Below are positions 13,422-21,611 of a stretch of 34,077 nt of DNA, in pieces. This DNA is from Verrucomicrobiota bacterium (GTDB lineage Bacteria; Verrucomicrobiota; Verrucomicrobiia; Verrucomicrobiales; Verrucomicrobiaceae). The notes under the pieces were generated by a model, which worked only from the letters and a program-made list of their open reading frames with translations, made no database searches and was not told the origin of the DNA. Both the position numbers and the translations under genes were made by a program. The number at the start of each line of letters is the position of its first letter. Position 1 is the first letter of the stretch. Location: contig CAUJJC010000247.1 in the NCBI GenBank assembly GCA_963204975.1, forward strand, positions 1-34,077, written 5' to 3'.

Positions 13422-14375
13422 TCAGCGCAGTGGCATTCGGCGCTCAAGGCAATCGCTGAGCCACTTCACCAGCTCGGACACGTTGGGATACTTCTTGCGC
13501 AGTTGCGCGAGCGTGGACCAGTCGAGCGTGGGGCGTTGCGCCGCAGCCGTGAGGCGATGAATGGTGAGCATGGTCTGCACGGCCTCGAACTCGGAGGCGG
13601 TCATACCAAGGATGCTCTCTGCATCAGGCAGTCCATCCAGCACATTCAAATCGACGCCCAGGGTGCTGATGCCGACACCGAACTGATGACCGAGGCTGCG
13701 CAAGGATTCGACGAGCGCTTCATCATTGATGGCTTCGGCGATGACGAGTTCCCCCTGTGTGGCCCAGCGTGTGGCGCTGAGAGCCTGGAAGAAATCGGGT
13801 GAGAAGGTCTCCAGCGATGCCGCGAGTTTCATCGTGACGCCTGTGATGCCCACTTCGGGTCCGCCGAGATGTCGGCGCAGCGAGATCATGATCTCATCGA
13901 AGCGCGGTTGCTCATCGGCACCCGTCTCGACATCCCAATCGGCACAGATCAGATCGGGAGTCTCCCAGTCGCCATCCACGCGCAATTGCATCCCATGCTT
14001 GCCATTGAGCACGAAGGGAAACTGCGCTCGTCCAAGACTGAGTCGCTCATAAATCGCGAGCATCTTCAGGTAGCGCTCACGCACGAGATCCCCCTCGTCC
14101 ATCGGCTCGAAGAAGCTGCCGTGATGGCCATTGGAGCCGGCGGCCGATGAACGCTTCAATCGAAGATAGTAGCCCTGCCCTTGATCCACCTTGGCAATCG
14201 GTGAGGTGGGATCATACGACAAGATGGAGAAGTGATAGCGCAGCGTGGCATCACTGTATTCATCACCCAGCCGGAATCTCACAAGGCGGATCAATTCGGT
14301 GCCTTTGATGGCCTCCGAGGGTTGGGTGGGAAGGATTTCCGGCAGGATGTGTCGGAGATGTTCGCGAAGATTCAT
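13422..14375 (-). CDS. Hypothetical protein with N-terminal winged-helix-like domain
   Basis: 317 residues from the ATG at 14375 (MNLREHLRHILPEILPTQPS). Residues about 15-75 (IKGTELIRLVRFRLGDEYSD, then GQGYYLRLKR) look like a winged helix. The C-terminal part has PDLICADWD, EIMISLRRHL, ITGVTMKLAASL and ATQGELVIAEAINDEALVESL followed by FGVGISTLG. This pattern is reminiscent of HrgA-type or PDDEXK-like proteins of restriction loci, but no clear catalytic set is visible and this is only a hint. It is the last gene of the moxR-batA operon direction, 69 bp after the VWA gene, and ends 6 bp from the tRNA fragment. The upstream start at 14414 adds a non-protein-like MWHSSCC stretch and was not used. 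Confidence 0.55.
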   Translation of the reverse strand: MNLREHLRHILPEILPTQPSEAIKGTELIRLVRFRLGDEYSDATLRYHFSILSYDPTSPIAKVDQGQGYYLRLKRSSAAGSNGHHGSFFEPMDEGDLVRERYLKMLAIYERLSLGRAQFPFVLNGKHGMQLRVDGDWETPDLICADWDVETGADEQPRFDEIMISLRRHLGGPEVGITGVTMKLAASLETFSPDFFQALSATRWATQGELVIAEAINDEALVESLRSLGHQFGVGISTLGVDLNVLDGLPDAESILGMTASEFEAVQTMLTIHRLTAAAQRPTLDWSTLAQLRKKYPNVSELVKWLSDCLERRMPLR

Positions 14376-14443
14376 GAAGGGCGGGGAGAATCGGCAGCAT
14401 GAGGAATGCCACACGCAGCGTCAAGCATGGAGATGGCACAACG

Positions 14444-16645
14444 TCAGAAAGCGCCAGCGATCTTTCGACCGACCCAAAACACTCCGAGAAGCACCAGCAC
14501 GAAGGCTGCCCACGTAGGATGAGCCCAGAGTAACAACCGACGTTCATCAAGCTCAGGATCGGGCAATGAGGCCACGGCTTTCACCAGATCATCGGGTTGC
14601 ACGGAGTTCATCACCTTGCCTCGGGTGAGCATCGCGATCTCACGCAACACATCATAGCGAGCGGGCTGTCCGATCTTTTCACGAGTGCTACCCTGAATGG
14701 AGATGACGCTATCGAGCGGCGCTCCACTCTCTGCGCAAGTGAGGCGGACTTTGTGTTCTCCTGGTTCGTTCGGTGTGAAGCTGCCCGAGAACAGGCCCCA
14801 TGATTCCTCACCCCCTGGCAGGAGGCGAACGCTGTGCGTCTTGCCGCTTGGTGCAGCCACTTGAGCAATCACGACGGCATCACGCAGAGGTTCGCCTGAA
14901 GGGCTGAGAGCATTTGCATTCAAGGTCAGCACATCACCAGTGCGAGGACGATCAGGACTGTAGAAAAGGCGCAGGCTGCTGCCGGACGACATGTTGCGCT
15001 GATACGCCATCCAGCGAACCACCTGCCCCCAGAAGCGATAGTGATACTTGTCTTCCACACCACGACGCCAGCGCCAGGCTCCATCGCTGCCCATGAAGAG
15101 AATCTTCCCCGAGCCATAGGTCTTGGAGACGATCATCGGCACACGTCCGAATCGAGTGGCCTCACTGCTATGCGTGGCGAGCACCTCGGTCCCAGCTTTG
15201 GCGCGCAGCGCCGGTGCATACCATTGAAAGCCCGGAAGCGTGGCCCACACGCGCGTGCTCGCTTCATCGCTGTCTTCGAGCTTGGTGAGGAGACTTCGCT
15301 GCCCAGCATCGGTCAAGGCGAACCGTCCTGGTGCTGCACTCCCCCACCCTCTGGGTTGGGCTTCATCGAGCACCACCGGATAAAGATCGGCGAGCGGAGA
15401 CTTCTCGAAGGTGCCCTGATGTCCATTGAAGCCCGGAAGGAAGACGAGACCGGCAGCCTGATCGCGCACGAGATGCTTCAATTGCTCGCATTGCTCCTGG
15501 CTGAGTTGTTGCGGCTCCATGCCCACATCACCGAGGAAGACCACATCGTATTTGCTCAGTGCTTCAGTCTTCGGGAAGGCATCCAGATAACCACGTCCGC
15601 CGCCCATCTTGTCGAGGCCGGGATGGAACAGCAGGCACTCCACTTCCACACCAGGATCACGCTCCATCGCATTGCGCATGTAACGATACTCCCAGCGTGG
15701 GAAGGACTCGATGATCAACACTCGCAGCTCTTCCTTTCGAATCGAGACAGGTGCCTCCATCGAGTTGTTCTCAGGATAGCGTTCGCCGGTGATCGCAGGC
15801 ACCTTGAGCATGAGCTTCACGTCACCGGTCTTCGCGGGACGCCAGACGATGCTGTCCTGCGCCTTGCCCATGGCTGGAAGAACGATGTCCTTTGTCATGG
15901 ATTCGCCCGTGCTCGCTGTCATCTCCACGGTCACGGGTTGCTCGCGAGGCAGCGAACTCTCGATGACAAACGGGATGCGCAGCGGCTTGCCTTCCACACC
16001 GAAGGTCGGTGCATCAAAGCTCACCACCCACACATCCGGCAGCCGTGTCTCCGCACCCGCAGGCACGGCGAACACAGGGGCATTTCTCATGCGCAACTGC
16101 GTAGCAGCCTGGGCAGGCGCATTGCCCGTGTTCCAGTCGCCATCACTGATCAGCACCACACTGCGTAGCCGAGGATGCTGATCCATCACCTTGCTCAGAG
16201 CACCGTCAATGTCCGTGCCATCACTCGCGGATTCCAGGCTGGATGAGAAGGGCTCCACCACGACATCCATTCGTTGCGACAGGGATTGCCAGATCGCAGG
16301 CGATGTGAGCGGAGTAATGCTCTCAGTTCGTGATGCAGGTGCGCTGGATGGCTCGCTCTCATTGATCACGTCACGCGTGTCCATGCTCGTCGATACATCA
16401 TAGAGGACAGCAACGGCAGGCCGCTGGTCAGGTTTGAAAGTCTCCCGCCATTCGGGCTGGTTGAGCGTGATCGCAATGCAGATGGCGATCAGCACGCGCA
16501 AGAGTTCGAGCCAGCCCATGGCCCGCTTCTTCACCGCCCGCTGCCATCCCAGCCAAGCCAGCGCCGCTGTGATCAAAACGATGATCACACCCAGCGCGAC
16601 CGTGCCGGGAGTAGTGACAAAGGTGAGCTGGCTGGACGTGATCAT
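14444..16645 (-). CDS. Membrane VWA / GATase-like protein of MoxR operon
   Basis: 733 residues. Two N-terminal membrane spans (about 16-34, VALGVIIVLITAALAWLGW; about 47-62, LLRVLIAICIAITL) are followed by a VWA-type domain with the MIDAS start DVSTS (Asp83, Ser85, Ser87) and HPRLRSVVLISDGDWNTGNA. A later region (VLIIESFPRWEYRYMRNAME, then KYDVVFLGDVGM and GLVFLPGFNGHQG) resembles the glutamine-amidotransferase-like fold found in this family. One membrane span ends the protein (WAAFVLVLLGVFWVGRKI). Large proteins of this type accompany moxR, DUF58 and batA genes in Verrucomicrobia and Planctomycetes and probably sit in the inner membrane with a periplasmic domain. It overlaps the preceding gene by 4 bp. 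Confidence 0.8.
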   Translation of the reverse strand: MITSSQLTFVTTPGTVALGVIIVLITAALAWLGWQRAVKKRAMGWLELLRVLIAICIAITLNQPEWRETFKPDQRPAVAVLYDVSTSMDTRDVINESEPSSAPASRTESITPLTSPAIWQSLSQRMDVVVEPFSSSLESASDGTDIDGALSKVMDQHPRLRSVVLISDGDWNTGNAPAQAATQLRMRNAPVFAVPAGAETRLPDVWVVSFDAPTFGVEGKPLRIPFVIESSLPREQPVTVEMTASTGESMTKDIVLPAMGKAQDSIVWRPAKTGDVKLMLKVPAITGERYPENNSMEAPVSIRKEELRVLIIESFPRWEYRYMRNAMERDPGVEVECLLFHPGLDKMGGGRGYLDAFPKTEALSKYDVVFLGDVGMEPQQLSQEQCEQLKHLVRDQAAGLVFLPGFNGHQGTFEKSPLADLYPVVLDEAQPRGWGSAAPGRFALTDAGQRSLLTKLEDSDEASTRVWATLPGFQWYAPALRAKAGTEVLATHSSEATRFGRVPMIVSKTYGSGKILFMGSDGAWRWRRGVEDKYHYRFWGQVVRWMAYQRNMSSGSSLRLFYSPDRPRTGDVLTLNANALSPSGEPLRDAVVIAQVAAPSGKTHSVRLLPGGEESWGLFSGSFTPNEPGEHKVRLTCAESGAPLDSVISIQGSTREKIGQPARYDVLREIAMLTRGKVMNSVQPDDLVKAVASLPDPELDERRLLLWAHPTWAAFVLVLLGVFWVGRKIAGAF

Positions 16646-17430
16646 GCGTGAGTGAAGCTGTCAGTTGTTCGCGTCGTCCGCACTGCACACAGCGATTCGC
16701 CTGCTTGCAAAGTCTTCTCGATGAACTCCAGGAAGCCACCCTCTGGTCGGCAAGGGATGACATCGAATGGAACAACGGCACTCCCGTTCCAAGCGACATT
16801 TTTGTCGTGAGCATCGAACACTGCCACGTTGTCCTCGGCTCTGTAATAGGCAGCCGTGGTGATGGGAACAAATCGCTGGCCGACAAACCACTCATCAATC
16901 TGGCTCTGCGTCATTGGCTCCAGTCGATAGCTGGGTTGCGAAGTGACAGCGGTGATCACTTTGTCGCTGATGACAAATCCTTCCAACCGGTTGATCTGGC
17001 CGAACAACTCATTCTGTAGCGTGAGTCGTTCGAGATAAAGGTAGATGCCAGACTCCCAAAGGTGGAATCGCCTAGCGTCTGCACCGGAAGCGACCAAGTC
17101 CAACTCCAGCCCAGGGGTGAGGCCAAAGTAGTTATACTTGGTCGCCTTCCACAGCCTGCCATCTCGCAAGGGATGCAACAAGTCGTGTTCCATGCCTCCT
17201 TTGACCGTGAACGGGAAGATGTCTTCAGCGTTCAGCAATGCTCCCACACGACCTGCCCATTCAAGCAAACTTTCTTCCTGGCGGGCTTGAGAGACCGTCC
17301 AAGGTGTGCCTCCACACTCCGAAAGAACTCCTCGGAGGACATCGAAGGCTGCCGTGAGACGATCCGCTCCATCTGCTCCTTGGTGTAGATAGGTTTGATC
17401 GGCGGCTGAGCGAGGGGCTTCATGATTCAT
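16642..17430 (-). CDS. Possible kinase-fold (polyvalent-protein-kinase-like) protein
   Basis: 262 residues. Segments ESLLEWAGRVGALL, GGMEHDLL, LWKATKYNYFG, YLYLERLTLQNELFGQINRLEGFV, TSQPSY and VVPFDVIPCRPEGGFLEFIE resemble, in order, the small kinase-like domain described in polyvalent proteins. I infer this from remembered family patterns; no HRD/DFG motif is obvious. The first about 65 residues read poorly and overlap another small ORF (17232-17423), so the true start may lie further downstream; no better ATG exists. It is inserted between batA-like and VWA genes (47 bp and 4-bp overlap). Other possibilities are a toxin or immunity-type protein of unknown fold. Confidence 0.5.
   Translation of the reverse strand: MNHEAPRSAADQTYLHQGADGADRLTAAFDVLRGVLSECGGTPWTVSQARQEESLLEWAGRVGALLNAEDIFPFTVKGGMEHDLLHPLRDGRLWKATKYNYFGLTPGLELDLVASGADARRFHLWESGIYLYLERLTLQNELFGQINRLEGFVISDKVITAVTSQPSYRLEPMTQSQIDEWFVGQRFVPITTAAYYRAEDNVAVFDAHDKNVAWNGSAVVPFDVIPCRPEGGFLEFIEKTLQAGESLCAVRTTRTTDSFTHA
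17232..17423 (-). CDS. Small overlapping ORF (63 aa), possible partner of the kinase-like gene
   Basis: Product MKPLAQPPIKPIYTKEQMER, then IVSRQPSMSSEEFFRSVEAHLGRSLKPARKK and VCLNGQVVWEHC. It looks more protein-like than the overlapping N-terminus of the larger gene in the other frame. The two ATGs are 7 bp apart (ATGAATCATGAAG). It could be a small antitoxin-like partner, with the larger gene starting inside it at a GTG or TTG. Either frame could be the shadow. Confidence 0.35.
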   Translation of the reverse strand: MKPLAQPPIKPIYTKEQMERIVSRQPSMSSEEFFRSVEAHLGRSLKPARKKVCLNGQVVWEHC

Positions 17431-17476
17431 AAAGTAGAATCTGCCCTCCCTGTTGCAAAGCGTTTCCTGACAGCAC

Positions 17477-19492
17477 TCATGCCATCACCTCCCGCTTGGT
17501 TTCAGCGCGTTGAGTATCTTTAGCTCCAGGGAGGCAGAGAAGGGCTTCACCGATCAAGGCGAGAGCCATGAGCAGGAGGAAGGTCCGCCAAATCTCGTTG
17601 GCCAGGGCGTTCTCGTTCTCCACCTCATCATCCACGCGACGGAACTGCAGACCTGCGAAGAGTTCCTTTACTCCTTCATCGCTGACCATCGCTGGCGAGT
17701 CTTCGCGCAGCGGACGATTGAGCGCTACCAGCCGGTCGTCTGAGGCAACAACGCCCGCAACCAATGCTGTAACGGGTGCCTCTGAACCATCGGCCTGACG
17801 CCATGTCGCGTTACCCGACAGCGCGTTAGGCGATGCTTCACGAAACTGCGCCGAGCCTAACGTTTTCGCCCCCTGAACCAAGGCCCGTTGCAGCATGGCG
17901 TAGAAGACAATGCCATCGCGAGCAAGGCTGCTGTGCGCCGATCCAGGAAGCGTGCCGCAGAACCAGGCTCCACCACTTTGTTCACTAGCTGCCCGAGCCA
18001 TGAGGAGTTCACCTGTAGTCAGTCGAGCGAGCGGGCTGCCATCACCAGCGATCTCGCAATGCTTGAGCACTTCGAGTTCACCCACGGGCAAAGCGGTGCC
18101 GCCGCGAGCATTCGCGAGAAGATCATCACTCGCCCGCCACCACTCGATGGAGCCTGCGTTCTCCACCTTGTTCACTTGTTTCCAGATGCCCCATCGCATC
18201 CCGAGGATGCTTGCCTCATCACGCTGACCATTCGGAGGAGGGAAGAAGATCACCGTTCGTCCAGCCGTCACATGATTGGTGAGTTGTTTGGCCAGGATGT
18301 CATCAGACGCAGGCAAGGAAGCGTGCCAGAGCACGAGCGCAGTCTTGTCCCAGTCGATCTCAGAGGCACGTTGCGGTGAAAGCACCTGCACTTCCTGTTT
18401 GCGACCCGGCTCAATCGGCGAAGCGAGCACCGCACGCATGGGATCAATCACAGCGGGGTCATCGGAGACGATCACACTCAAAGGCATGGATGGTTGATCG
18501 AAGACGAAGTCGAAAACGTTGTCGCGAAGATTGGTGTCCGCAGGCAGTTCGATCCGTCCCCAGCCACGCTTCACCGACTTGTCGATGGGCACCGCCTGGG
18601 CCTGGAGCACGAGTTCGTTGGCCAACAGGTTCACCTTCATGGTGCTGCGAGTGCCATTGACCACCACCTGAAGCGGTAGCTCCAGCGGCAGCGGCACTGA
18701 GCTGTGTCGAGTGAGTCGCAAGTCGAGCATCAGTTCGGCTCGATCCGTGGTTTCACGCCGGACCACTCGATCCACCTGCACAGCGACATTGTCTTCGGCG
18801 AGTTGAGGATACGCGATCAGATGGAATCGCACGGCTTCAAGCTTCGCGAAGGCCGCACGCAGCGCCTCCCATCGACCGCTCGTGGCATTCCAGTCCGCTT
18901 GTCTCAAGTCGCTGGCGATCCAGACATCGGTCCGCCCAATCTGATTCACGGTGATGAAGTCCAGAGCGCTTTGCATCATCGCAGGCAAATCTGCCGTGGT
19001 ATCGGACATCTGGGCGGCGGGCAAATCGGTCAACGCCTTGGCATTCTCGATCAAGGTAGGCTCGTTGGTGGCGCTGTCGATGAGCACCACCTTGGTGCGC
19101 GAGCCGAACATGTCCTCGATGCCTTGCGCAATCTTCTTCACGGCAGAGGACCGTTTTGATTCCCCTGTTGCAAGGTTCTGCTGCTCCATGCTTGCGCTGC
19201 GATCCAGCAAGACGATCACCGCATCAGGCGATCCTCCCGTGAGCCCCAACCAGCCTCCCGCCAAAGGACGCGCCACCAGCAAGATCAGCCCAAGCACCGC
19301 CAGCACGCGCAAGGTCAGAATGAGCATCTGCCTCAATCGCGAGTAACCTCGATTCATCTGCTGAGCCGCCAGCAAGAACATCATCGCCGCCCACTGAATC
19401 GTGCGCCGACGATGCAGGTGGATCAAATGAATGATCACCGGCAAAGCCGCGAGCGGCAGGGCAAAGAGAAGGGCTGGGGCGAGGAAGCTCAC
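17477..19492 (-). CDS. BatA-like aerotolerance-type membrane protein with VWA domain
   Basis: 671 residues. The N-terminus is the BatA domain: membrane span 1-24 (FLAPALLFALPLAALPVIIHLIHL), basic LHRRRTIQWAAMMFLL, then a second span (about 56-75). A VWA domain follows with MIDAS start DRSAS (Asp97, Ser99, Ser101). The C-terminus has a single span (TFLLLMALALIGEALLCL). Such proteins work with MoxR ATPases and DUF58 proteins in envelope stress or assembly of periplasmic complexes. The GTG start overlaps the VapC-like stop (GTGA, 19492-19489), so the original operon continuity has been re-coupled through the toxin gene. Confidence 0.85.
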   Translation of the reverse strand: MSFLAPALLFALPLAALPVIIHLIHLHRRRTIQWAAMMFLLAAQQMNRGYSRLRQMLILTLRVLAVLGLILLVARPLAGGWLGLTGGSPDAVIVLLDRSASMEQQNLATGESKRSSAVKKIAQGIEDMFGSRTKVVLIDSATNEPTLIENAKALTDLPAAQMSDTTADLPAMMQSALDFITVNQIGRTDVWIASDLRQADWNATSGRWEALRAAFAKLEAVRFHLIAYPQLAEDNVAVQVDRVVRRETTDRAELMLDLRLTRHSSVPLPLELPLQVVVNGTRSTMKVNLLANELVLQAQAVPIDKSVKRGWGRIELPADTNLRDNVFDFVFDQPSMPLSVIVSDDPAVIDPMRAVLASPIEPGRKQEVQVLSPQRASEIDWDKTALVLWHASLPASDDILAKQLTNHVTAGRTVIFFPPPNGQRDEASILGMRWGIWKQVNKVENAGSIEWWRASDDLLANARGGTALPVGELEVLKHCEIAGDGSPLARLTTGELLMARAASEQSGGAWFCGTLPGSAHSSLARDGIVFYAMLQRALVQGAKTLGSAQFREASPNALSGNATWRQADGSEAPVTALVAGVVASDDRLVALNRPLREDSPAMVSDEGVKELFAGLQFRRVDDEVENENALANEIWRTFLLLMALALIGEALLCLPGAKDTQRAETKREVMA

Positions 19493-19908
19493 GGGGGCGG
19501 CAAAAACCGATTAATGAAGTCAGATGGTGAGATGGCCGGAACCGGCGATGCCGCGAAGTCCCCCACGTTTCGCGTCAGGATAAAGGCAGCGCCCGCAAGT
19601 TGCGCCGTCTTTGCCACTGCCGCGTCTTCTAGATCAGCAATGTTCAGACTTCGGACAGCCTGCCAGTCTGCTTTATGGAGGCCAACGACATCGAAGTGTT
19701 TCAATACCATGTCCACCGCCGCTGTCGCATCGGCACTCGTGCCATGCTTCTCCACCAAGTAGTAGAGCGTGGCAATACCGTGGCTTGGGCAAACACCCTT
19801 GAGAGCCGCCGTGATTACAGAGTCAACAACGATGGCGGAGTCCCTGTAATGAGGCTGGCGATTCTGGAACACGTCCAGCAGCACATTGATGTCCACCACA
19901 ACGATCAT
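19489..19908 (-). CDS. vapC: VapC-like PIN-domain toxin
   Basis: A 139-residue PIN-domain ribonuclease, the toxin of a type II toxin-antitoxin pair. The first acidic residue is Asp6 in MIVVVDINVLLDVF. Further acidic positions appear in NIADLEDA (Asp92, Glu94/Asp95), and the C-terminal TRNVGDF motif has Asp117. The length is typical. Its ATG overlaps the antitoxin stop (ATGA, 19908-19905), and its own stop overlaps the batA-like start. It probably cleaves RNA (tRNA or rRNA in characterised VapCs); the target is not predictable. Confidence 0.85.
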   Translation of the reverse strand: MIVVVDINVLLDVFQNRQPHYRDSAIVVDSVITAALKGVCPSHGIATLYYLVEKHGTSADATAAVDMVLKHFDVVGLHKADWQAVRSLNIADLEDAAVAKTAQLAGAAFILTRNVGDFAASPVPAISPSDFINRFLPPP

Positions 19909-20135
19909 GCGTGCTTCCGCTCCATGTGATCGAGATATTCCTTTCGAGCATCGACATCGCCCTTGATGACTCCAGTGGCCTTGATCACATCAGGATGCAG
20001 AGGGCGCTCGTAGCGCTCTCGCATGAGCCGGGTCTGCTTCGCAATAAACGCCTCTGGCGAAGTGCCTATGCGCTCTGCCAATGCGCGCAGAAACTCCAGG
20101 TCTTCGTCAGGGATTGGAACAGTCAGGGTGCTCAT
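19905..20135 (-). CDS. vapB: VapB-like antitoxin
   Basis: A 76-residue protein. MSTLTVPIPDEDLEFLRALAERIGTS is the ribbon-helix-helix-like start; the C-terminus (IKATGVIKGDVDARKEYLDHMERKHA) would be the toxin-neutralising tail. It probably binds its own promoter in the 83-bp gap before it (20136-20218). It is coupled to the PIN toxin by an ATGA overlap. Confidence 0.78.
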   Translation of the reverse strand: MSTLTVPIPDEDLEFLRALAERIGTSPEAFIAKQTRLMRERYERPLHPDVIKATGVIKGDVDARKEYLDHMERKHA

Positions 20136-20218
20136 GATTAGACATTAGTGTTTGGGTCGTTGATTGACAACCGTCGTATCGCCAAGCCTTCCGCCTGCTT
20201 GGTGGCCGTCTAATTTCA

Positions 20219-21130
20219 TCATCGTCCCCCCCTCTTCGGTGTGCGGCCCAGAAGGAACCGGGCGAGCACATCATCATACTTTTCGTGCAGTTTCACGCGG
20301 TGGTAGTCGATTCCCGTCGTGCGCACGAGATCGTCCATCTCTAGCAAATACTGCCGCACGGCATCACGATACTGACGGGCAATGTCTGTTGGATCAGCCA
20401 GCACTGCTTCGCCGCCTTCGAGATCGACGAACCGGGCAGGACGATCAAAGTCGAAGTCCAGTTCCTGCTGGTCTAGCAGATGAAAGACCACCACGTCATG
20501 CTTGCGGAAGGCCAGGTGTTGCAGTGCGGGCTTGAGGTCGGCGGGCTGAACGAGCAGATCGGACACGATCACCACCAGCGCCCGTTGTTTGATCTTCTCA
20601 GCCGCTTCATGCAGCGACTCCACGATTCGAGTCTCGCCCTCGGGTTGCAACTCACCAAGCGCATCAAGCACCAAGCCAAGATGAGAGGCACCGCGTTTCG
20701 CTGGCAACTCGGACTTCTTGATCGCGTTCATCATCCACAGCCCCACGGCATCGCCTTGCTGAGCTGCAAGGTAAGCGAGCGTGCCTGCCACGCGCCGAGC
20801 GAAATCGAAGCGGGTCGCACCTTCTTTGCCAAACTTCATCGACCCACTGGCATCGGCGATCAAACACAGGCGCAGGTTGGTGTCCGCTTCGAACTCCTTG
20901 ATGTAATAGCGATCACTGCGCCCCCACATGCGCCAGTCGAGACGTCGTGTGTCGTCGCCCGGCACATACTTGCGATACTGAGCGAACTCGATCGATGATC
21001 CTCGCACCGGACTGCGATGCTTGCCCGAGACGCCACCGAGCATCGCGTGACGTGCGTGCAGCGGCAGTGGCAGCAGGCGCGAGAGAACCTTGGGGTCGAG
21101 GAAGGTGCGGGAATGGGATTCGGCAGCCAC
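20219..21130 (-). CDS. DUF58 protein of MoxR operon
   Basis: 303 residues with the DUF58 signature YVPGDDTRRLDWRMWGRSD (about 55-73) followed by YYIKEFEAD, and an embedded VWA-like fold with DASGSM (Asp93, Ser95, Ser97). No membrane span is seen. DUF58 proteins are regularly encoded between moxR and batA and are thought to act in the same ATPase-dependent assembly or stress pathway. It starts 5 bp after the toxin gene 21136-21399. Confidence 0.88.
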   Translation of the reverse strand: MAAESHSRTFLDPKVLSRLLPLPLHARHAMLGGVSGKHRSPVRGSSIEFAQYRKYVPGDDTRRLDWRMWGRSDRYYIKEFEADTNLRLCLIADASGSMKFGKEGATRFDFARRVAGTLAYLAAQQGDAVGLWMMNAIKKSELPAKRGASHLGLVLDALGELQPEGETRIVESLHEAAEKIKQRALVVIVSDLLVQPADLKPALQHLAFRKHDVVVFHLLDQQELDFDFDRPARFVDLEGGEAVLADPTDIARQYRDAVRQYLLEMDDLVRTTGIDYHRVKLHEKYDDVLARFLLGRTPKRGGR

Positions 21131-21135
21131 AGCGT

Positions 21136-21399
21136 TCAGAGTTTCTTGATCAGTCTGTCATACTCGGAGTGGTGGCCGATCCACACCCACGAAATGGAGT
21201 CGTCCTCAACAAATCCCAACGCCCGGTAATGAAGTCCCACTCGGACTGAGTGATAGCCGCTTCCGAGGGGCTTGAAGTGCAGTGACGCATGTCGGGAATC
21301 GGTTTTCCAGAGTTGATAATTCTTTTCGGCAAGATCACGGACATCAGTGGGCAGGGCGTTGAGGCAAGCCCAAAAACGCGGCGTGCAAAATGAGTTCAT
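21136..21399 (-). CDS. RelE/ParE-superfamily toxin
   Basis: An 87-residue small basic protein: MNSFCTPRFWACLNALPTDVRDLAEKNYQLW, then HFKPLGSGYHSVRVGLHYRALGFVEDD and WVWIGHHSEYDRLIKKL. The ending WIGHHSEYDRLI is characteristic of RelE/ParE-like toxins with a C-terminal 'IGHHxEYD' strand. It is coupled to its antitoxin by ATGA (21399-21396). Members are either mRNA interferases or gyrase inhibitors; the HHSEYD ending is more frequent in the RelE-type group, but activity is not proven. Confidence 0.82.
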   Translation of the reverse strand: MNSFCTPRFWACLNALPTDVRDLAEKNYQLWKTDSRHASLHFKPLGSGYHSVRVGLHYRALGFVEDDSISWVWIGHHSEYDRLIKKL

Positions 21400-21599
21400 G
21401 GAAACTGGCGGAGGGTTCCTGTGACTCGGGCAGCACGCGCCTCGTCAGCCAGGAAGTCCAATGCACCGCTCTGAGCATCACGCTCCATTTGTGCATCCCA
21501 TTTGCGATTGAGATACTCATCGAACCAGCCTGACAATTGATGGAGGTCCTGTTCAGGGAGTTTCTCAATAGCGGATTCGATTTCGAGGATCGTGCTCAT
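21396..21599 (-). CDS. RelB-like antitoxin
   Basis: 67 residues from MSTILEIESAIEKLPEQDLH, then LSGWFDEYLNRKWDAQMERDAQSGALDFLADEA. This is the common antitoxin pattern: an N-terminal 'EIExAIxxLP' segment followed by a toxin-binding helix. An ATG two codons upstream (21605) is an alternative start. It lies 6-12 bp after the moxR stop, so the pair has been inserted exactly between moxR and DUF58. Confidence 0.82.
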   Translation of the reverse strand: MSTILEIESAIEKLPEQDLHQLSGWFDEYLNRKWDAQMERDAQSGALDFLADEARAARVTGTLRQFP

Positions 21600-21611
21600 A
21601 CGCATCTTTGA

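Noticed and set aside
15041-16168. 375-codon plus-strand open frame
   Set aside because: Antisense to the VWA protein; His/Arg-rich shadow composition.
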